A stretch of DNA of 43,294 bases from Chara braunii (Eukaryota > Streptophyta > Charophyceae > Charales > Characeae). The position numbers and the translations under genes were made by a program. Shown here piece after piece: positions 41,590 through 43,294 of this stretch. Numbering within the stretch: position 1 is the stretch's first letter; the number at the start of each line of letters is the position of its first letter. A model generated the notes under the pieces. It saw nothing but the letters and a program-made list of their open reading frames with translations. It searched no databases and was not told where the DNA came from. The stretch lies in assembly GCA_003427395.1 (NCBI GenBank), contig BFEA01000170.1, positions 774,247-817,540 on the forward strand, in the 5' to 3' direction.

Positions 41590-42620
41590 TAGATTGCTGT
41601 TTTAGGACGGTTGTTTCAAATTGTTGTTTCTTGTCGCTGTTCCTGGTTGCTATTCTCCGGTTGCTGTTCTCCGGTTACTGTTCTCCAGTTATTGATCTCA
41701 TGTCACTGTTTGTCTGCTGTCACTAAGATTGCCGCCCTGAAGTGCTGTTTGTAACTTACTCAACTGAGTGCTGTTCACTGATTGCCATCTGAGAACTCGA
41801 TGCCACTGACTGATTGCCGTTCTGGAAATTGATTGCTGGCTGTTTTCGGAAGTGGATTGCCTGCTAGTGGATGCCTGTTGCCCCTTTTGAGCTGGCTGTT
41901 TACTGATTAGACACAGATTGAGTAGTGATTGGCTCCGCAGTTAGTGTCATTCCGAGAACTACTGTACTGAGTGTTGTCCCAAGTACTGTTCTGAGTACGG
42001 TTTCGATGGTTCTGAGTATGGTTTTAAGTGTAGTGCCGAGTATAGCCTTGTGTATGGTTTTGAGTATCAAGTCATGAAAACGTCCCTTCACATGTCATCA
42101 CACTTCAAATGGTGCCTCAACCTATTGCCAGGATAGATATTTGAGAATCATGAGTTACCATGTTCAAATAAACGATTGAGAACCGTGGGTTCCCGTGTTC
42201 ACACGCTCTGGGGGAGAGGGTTCAGTCTGTTGCTTGCGAGGACGATAATTCATTCTGGTGCCGTTCAAGGTTGATACTGTTGTGTATGTTACTCAGTCTA
42301 GGTTTCTCCGGTTGTCTGTTGTTTGGATAATGCCCTAGGCACTTTGGCAATGTCTTGGGTGCTGAATACAGCGCGAAGACTTTTCTGAACACTGCCTTGA
42401 GTATCAAGTACAGTTCTGAATACTTTTCGGAACTCCGCCTAGGGTATTTCCTTGAGCACTTGATGAAGTATTATCTGAGTATTAATCAGGGTATCATCTG
42501 AGTGTCCGACTGAGTAATGTCTGATTACTCAACTCATCTGAGTATTCAACCGAATAAATGCCCGAGCATTAGATTAAATAATGTCTGAGTGCCTGACTAG
42601 ATTGGGAGTCCCTGAACGCT
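41590..42620. repeat. Degenerate short-repeat region between the related frames
   Basis: Irregular reiterations of CTGTTCTCCGGTT (three copies, about 41650-41695) occur, then TTCTGAGTA/CTGAGTAT-like strings at 10-25 base spacing (41960-42075 and 42380-42600). Frames crossing it read as Thr/Leu/Ile repeats and are not called. It may be old minisatellite sequence. Confidence 0.5.
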
Positions 42621-42696
42621 GGTCATGTAACATAGAAATATTGCAAAGGGGGAAAGAAGAGCGAATGACGGACCCAAATAGGAGTTTATGACACCC

Positions 42697-42906
42697 CTAT
42701 GTCCTTTCCAGCTCTGTTCTGGCCCGCTCCACAGGCTCTAGCGTTGAGCTAGTACTGTGCAAATTGCCATCCTGCCCGTAAAAGTAAATTACGTACTCGA
42801 TATACCTTCTCTCCCCAACAATCCCTACTGCAAACTCCCTCTGGTTTAATATGTGAGTTTTCATATCTCTAAACGCGTCTAACAGAAAAAATCCCGGTCT
42901 TCTAAG
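42697..42906 (-). CDS. Short frame related to the 111-aa protein (partial or decayed)
   Basis: Open from just after a TAA at 42907-42909 to a TAG at 42697-42699. The first ATG at 42864 would give 55 residues. Its residues YIEYVIYFYGQDGNL and later EPVERARTEL align without gaps to the C-terminal half of the 111-aa protein 1.1 kb away, about 31% identity over 32 positions by eye. The N-terminal half has no counterpart in the open frame, so it may be a last exon, a truncated duplicate or a pseudogene. Function unknown. Confidence 0.4.
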   Translation of the reverse strand, partial: LRRPGFFLLDAFRDMKTHILNQREFAVGIVGERRYIEYVIYFYGQDGNLHSTSSTLEPVERARTELERT

Positions 42907-42909
42907 TTA

Positions 42910-43294
42910 TGTTTTTATACATCCTTGTGTTAAAAATTAGTTGACTGCATCGAGTAACAACAGTTTTCTAACACACACCGATTTTTAACCTTGACCGATA
43001 AACAGACATTTGTTCAACGTTACTTCAACACAAGAAACGTTCATCACTTCGCTGTGAACTTCCAAATCAATATGACAAACATTTTCCAACGTTGTTCCAA
43101 CGTTCGATCCGCTGTTAAGTCATTTGTGGTTATACTGTATCCCTGGTATGCGCACACGTTTGAGAATTAGTTGCCTAACTCATTGCAATGTCTGAGCAAC
43201 ATTAAGATATCGTAATGAAAAAAAAAAAATATCGTTTAAAAGTAGTTGGAACTCTAAGTGTGACAATCAATATAGATCCGTCGCGACGCATATT
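42910..43294. other. Unassigned window end
   Basis: AT-rich; no feature recognised except GGAACTCTAAGTGTGA at 43248-43263, a near copy of strings at 5305 and 22487. Confidence 0.4.

Overview
This is a repeat-dense, gene-poor eukaryotic window. It has long microsatellites, a 482-base assembly gap, TATA-box promoters, GT/AG-like splice signals and layers of nested, decayed LTR retroelements. I see no rRNA, tRNA, CRISPR or bacterial operon signals. The sequence after the first LTR closely resembles the primer-binding site of plant Ty3/Gypsy (Athila/Tat-type) elements. That points to the green lineage, perhaps a streptophyte alga or a non-seed plant with a bloated genome, but the taxon is an inference with low certainty.

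Layout. Bases 1-17976 hold one retroelement, called A here. It has a partial 5' LTR (1-3633), a primer-binding site (3636-3653), and a 2.9 kb internal region (3634-6513) with only a decayed gag containing a CCHC zinc knuckle. A small MITE sits before gag. A hairpin-repeat array precedes the 3' LTR, which starts at 6514 and ends at 17976. That 3' LTR is split by a 6.7 kb LTR-like insertion of a related family, B (10845-17559). Bases 17977-24285 are mostly unassigned and include the gap. Bases 24286-24584 are a truncated B-like LTR start. Bases 24585-34485 are a third A-type LTR, split by a second B copy in reverse orientation (25966-32507). The two B copies form a large imperfect inverted repeat.

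Bases 34486-40512 hold short foldbacks, a tandem duplication, a cluster of perfect palindromes, purine/pyrimidine tracts, a minisatellite and a candidate short LTR with an initiator-tRNA-like primer site. Bases 40513-42906 hold the only convincing host-like coding material: two minus-strand ORFs of unknown function and a short third ORF that looks like a diverged relative of one of them.

The most interesting signal is in the LTR families. They carry arrays of short hairpins whose loop sequence is conserved while the stems change in compensatory fashion, best seen at 14390-15209. A hairpin-forming terminus is shared by five LTR starts, and a GGGAAGCGCTGCC-type motif is reiterated in both families. 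This suggests selection for structured RNA or DNA in these giant LTRs. All comparisons were made by eye; no search or alignment was run.
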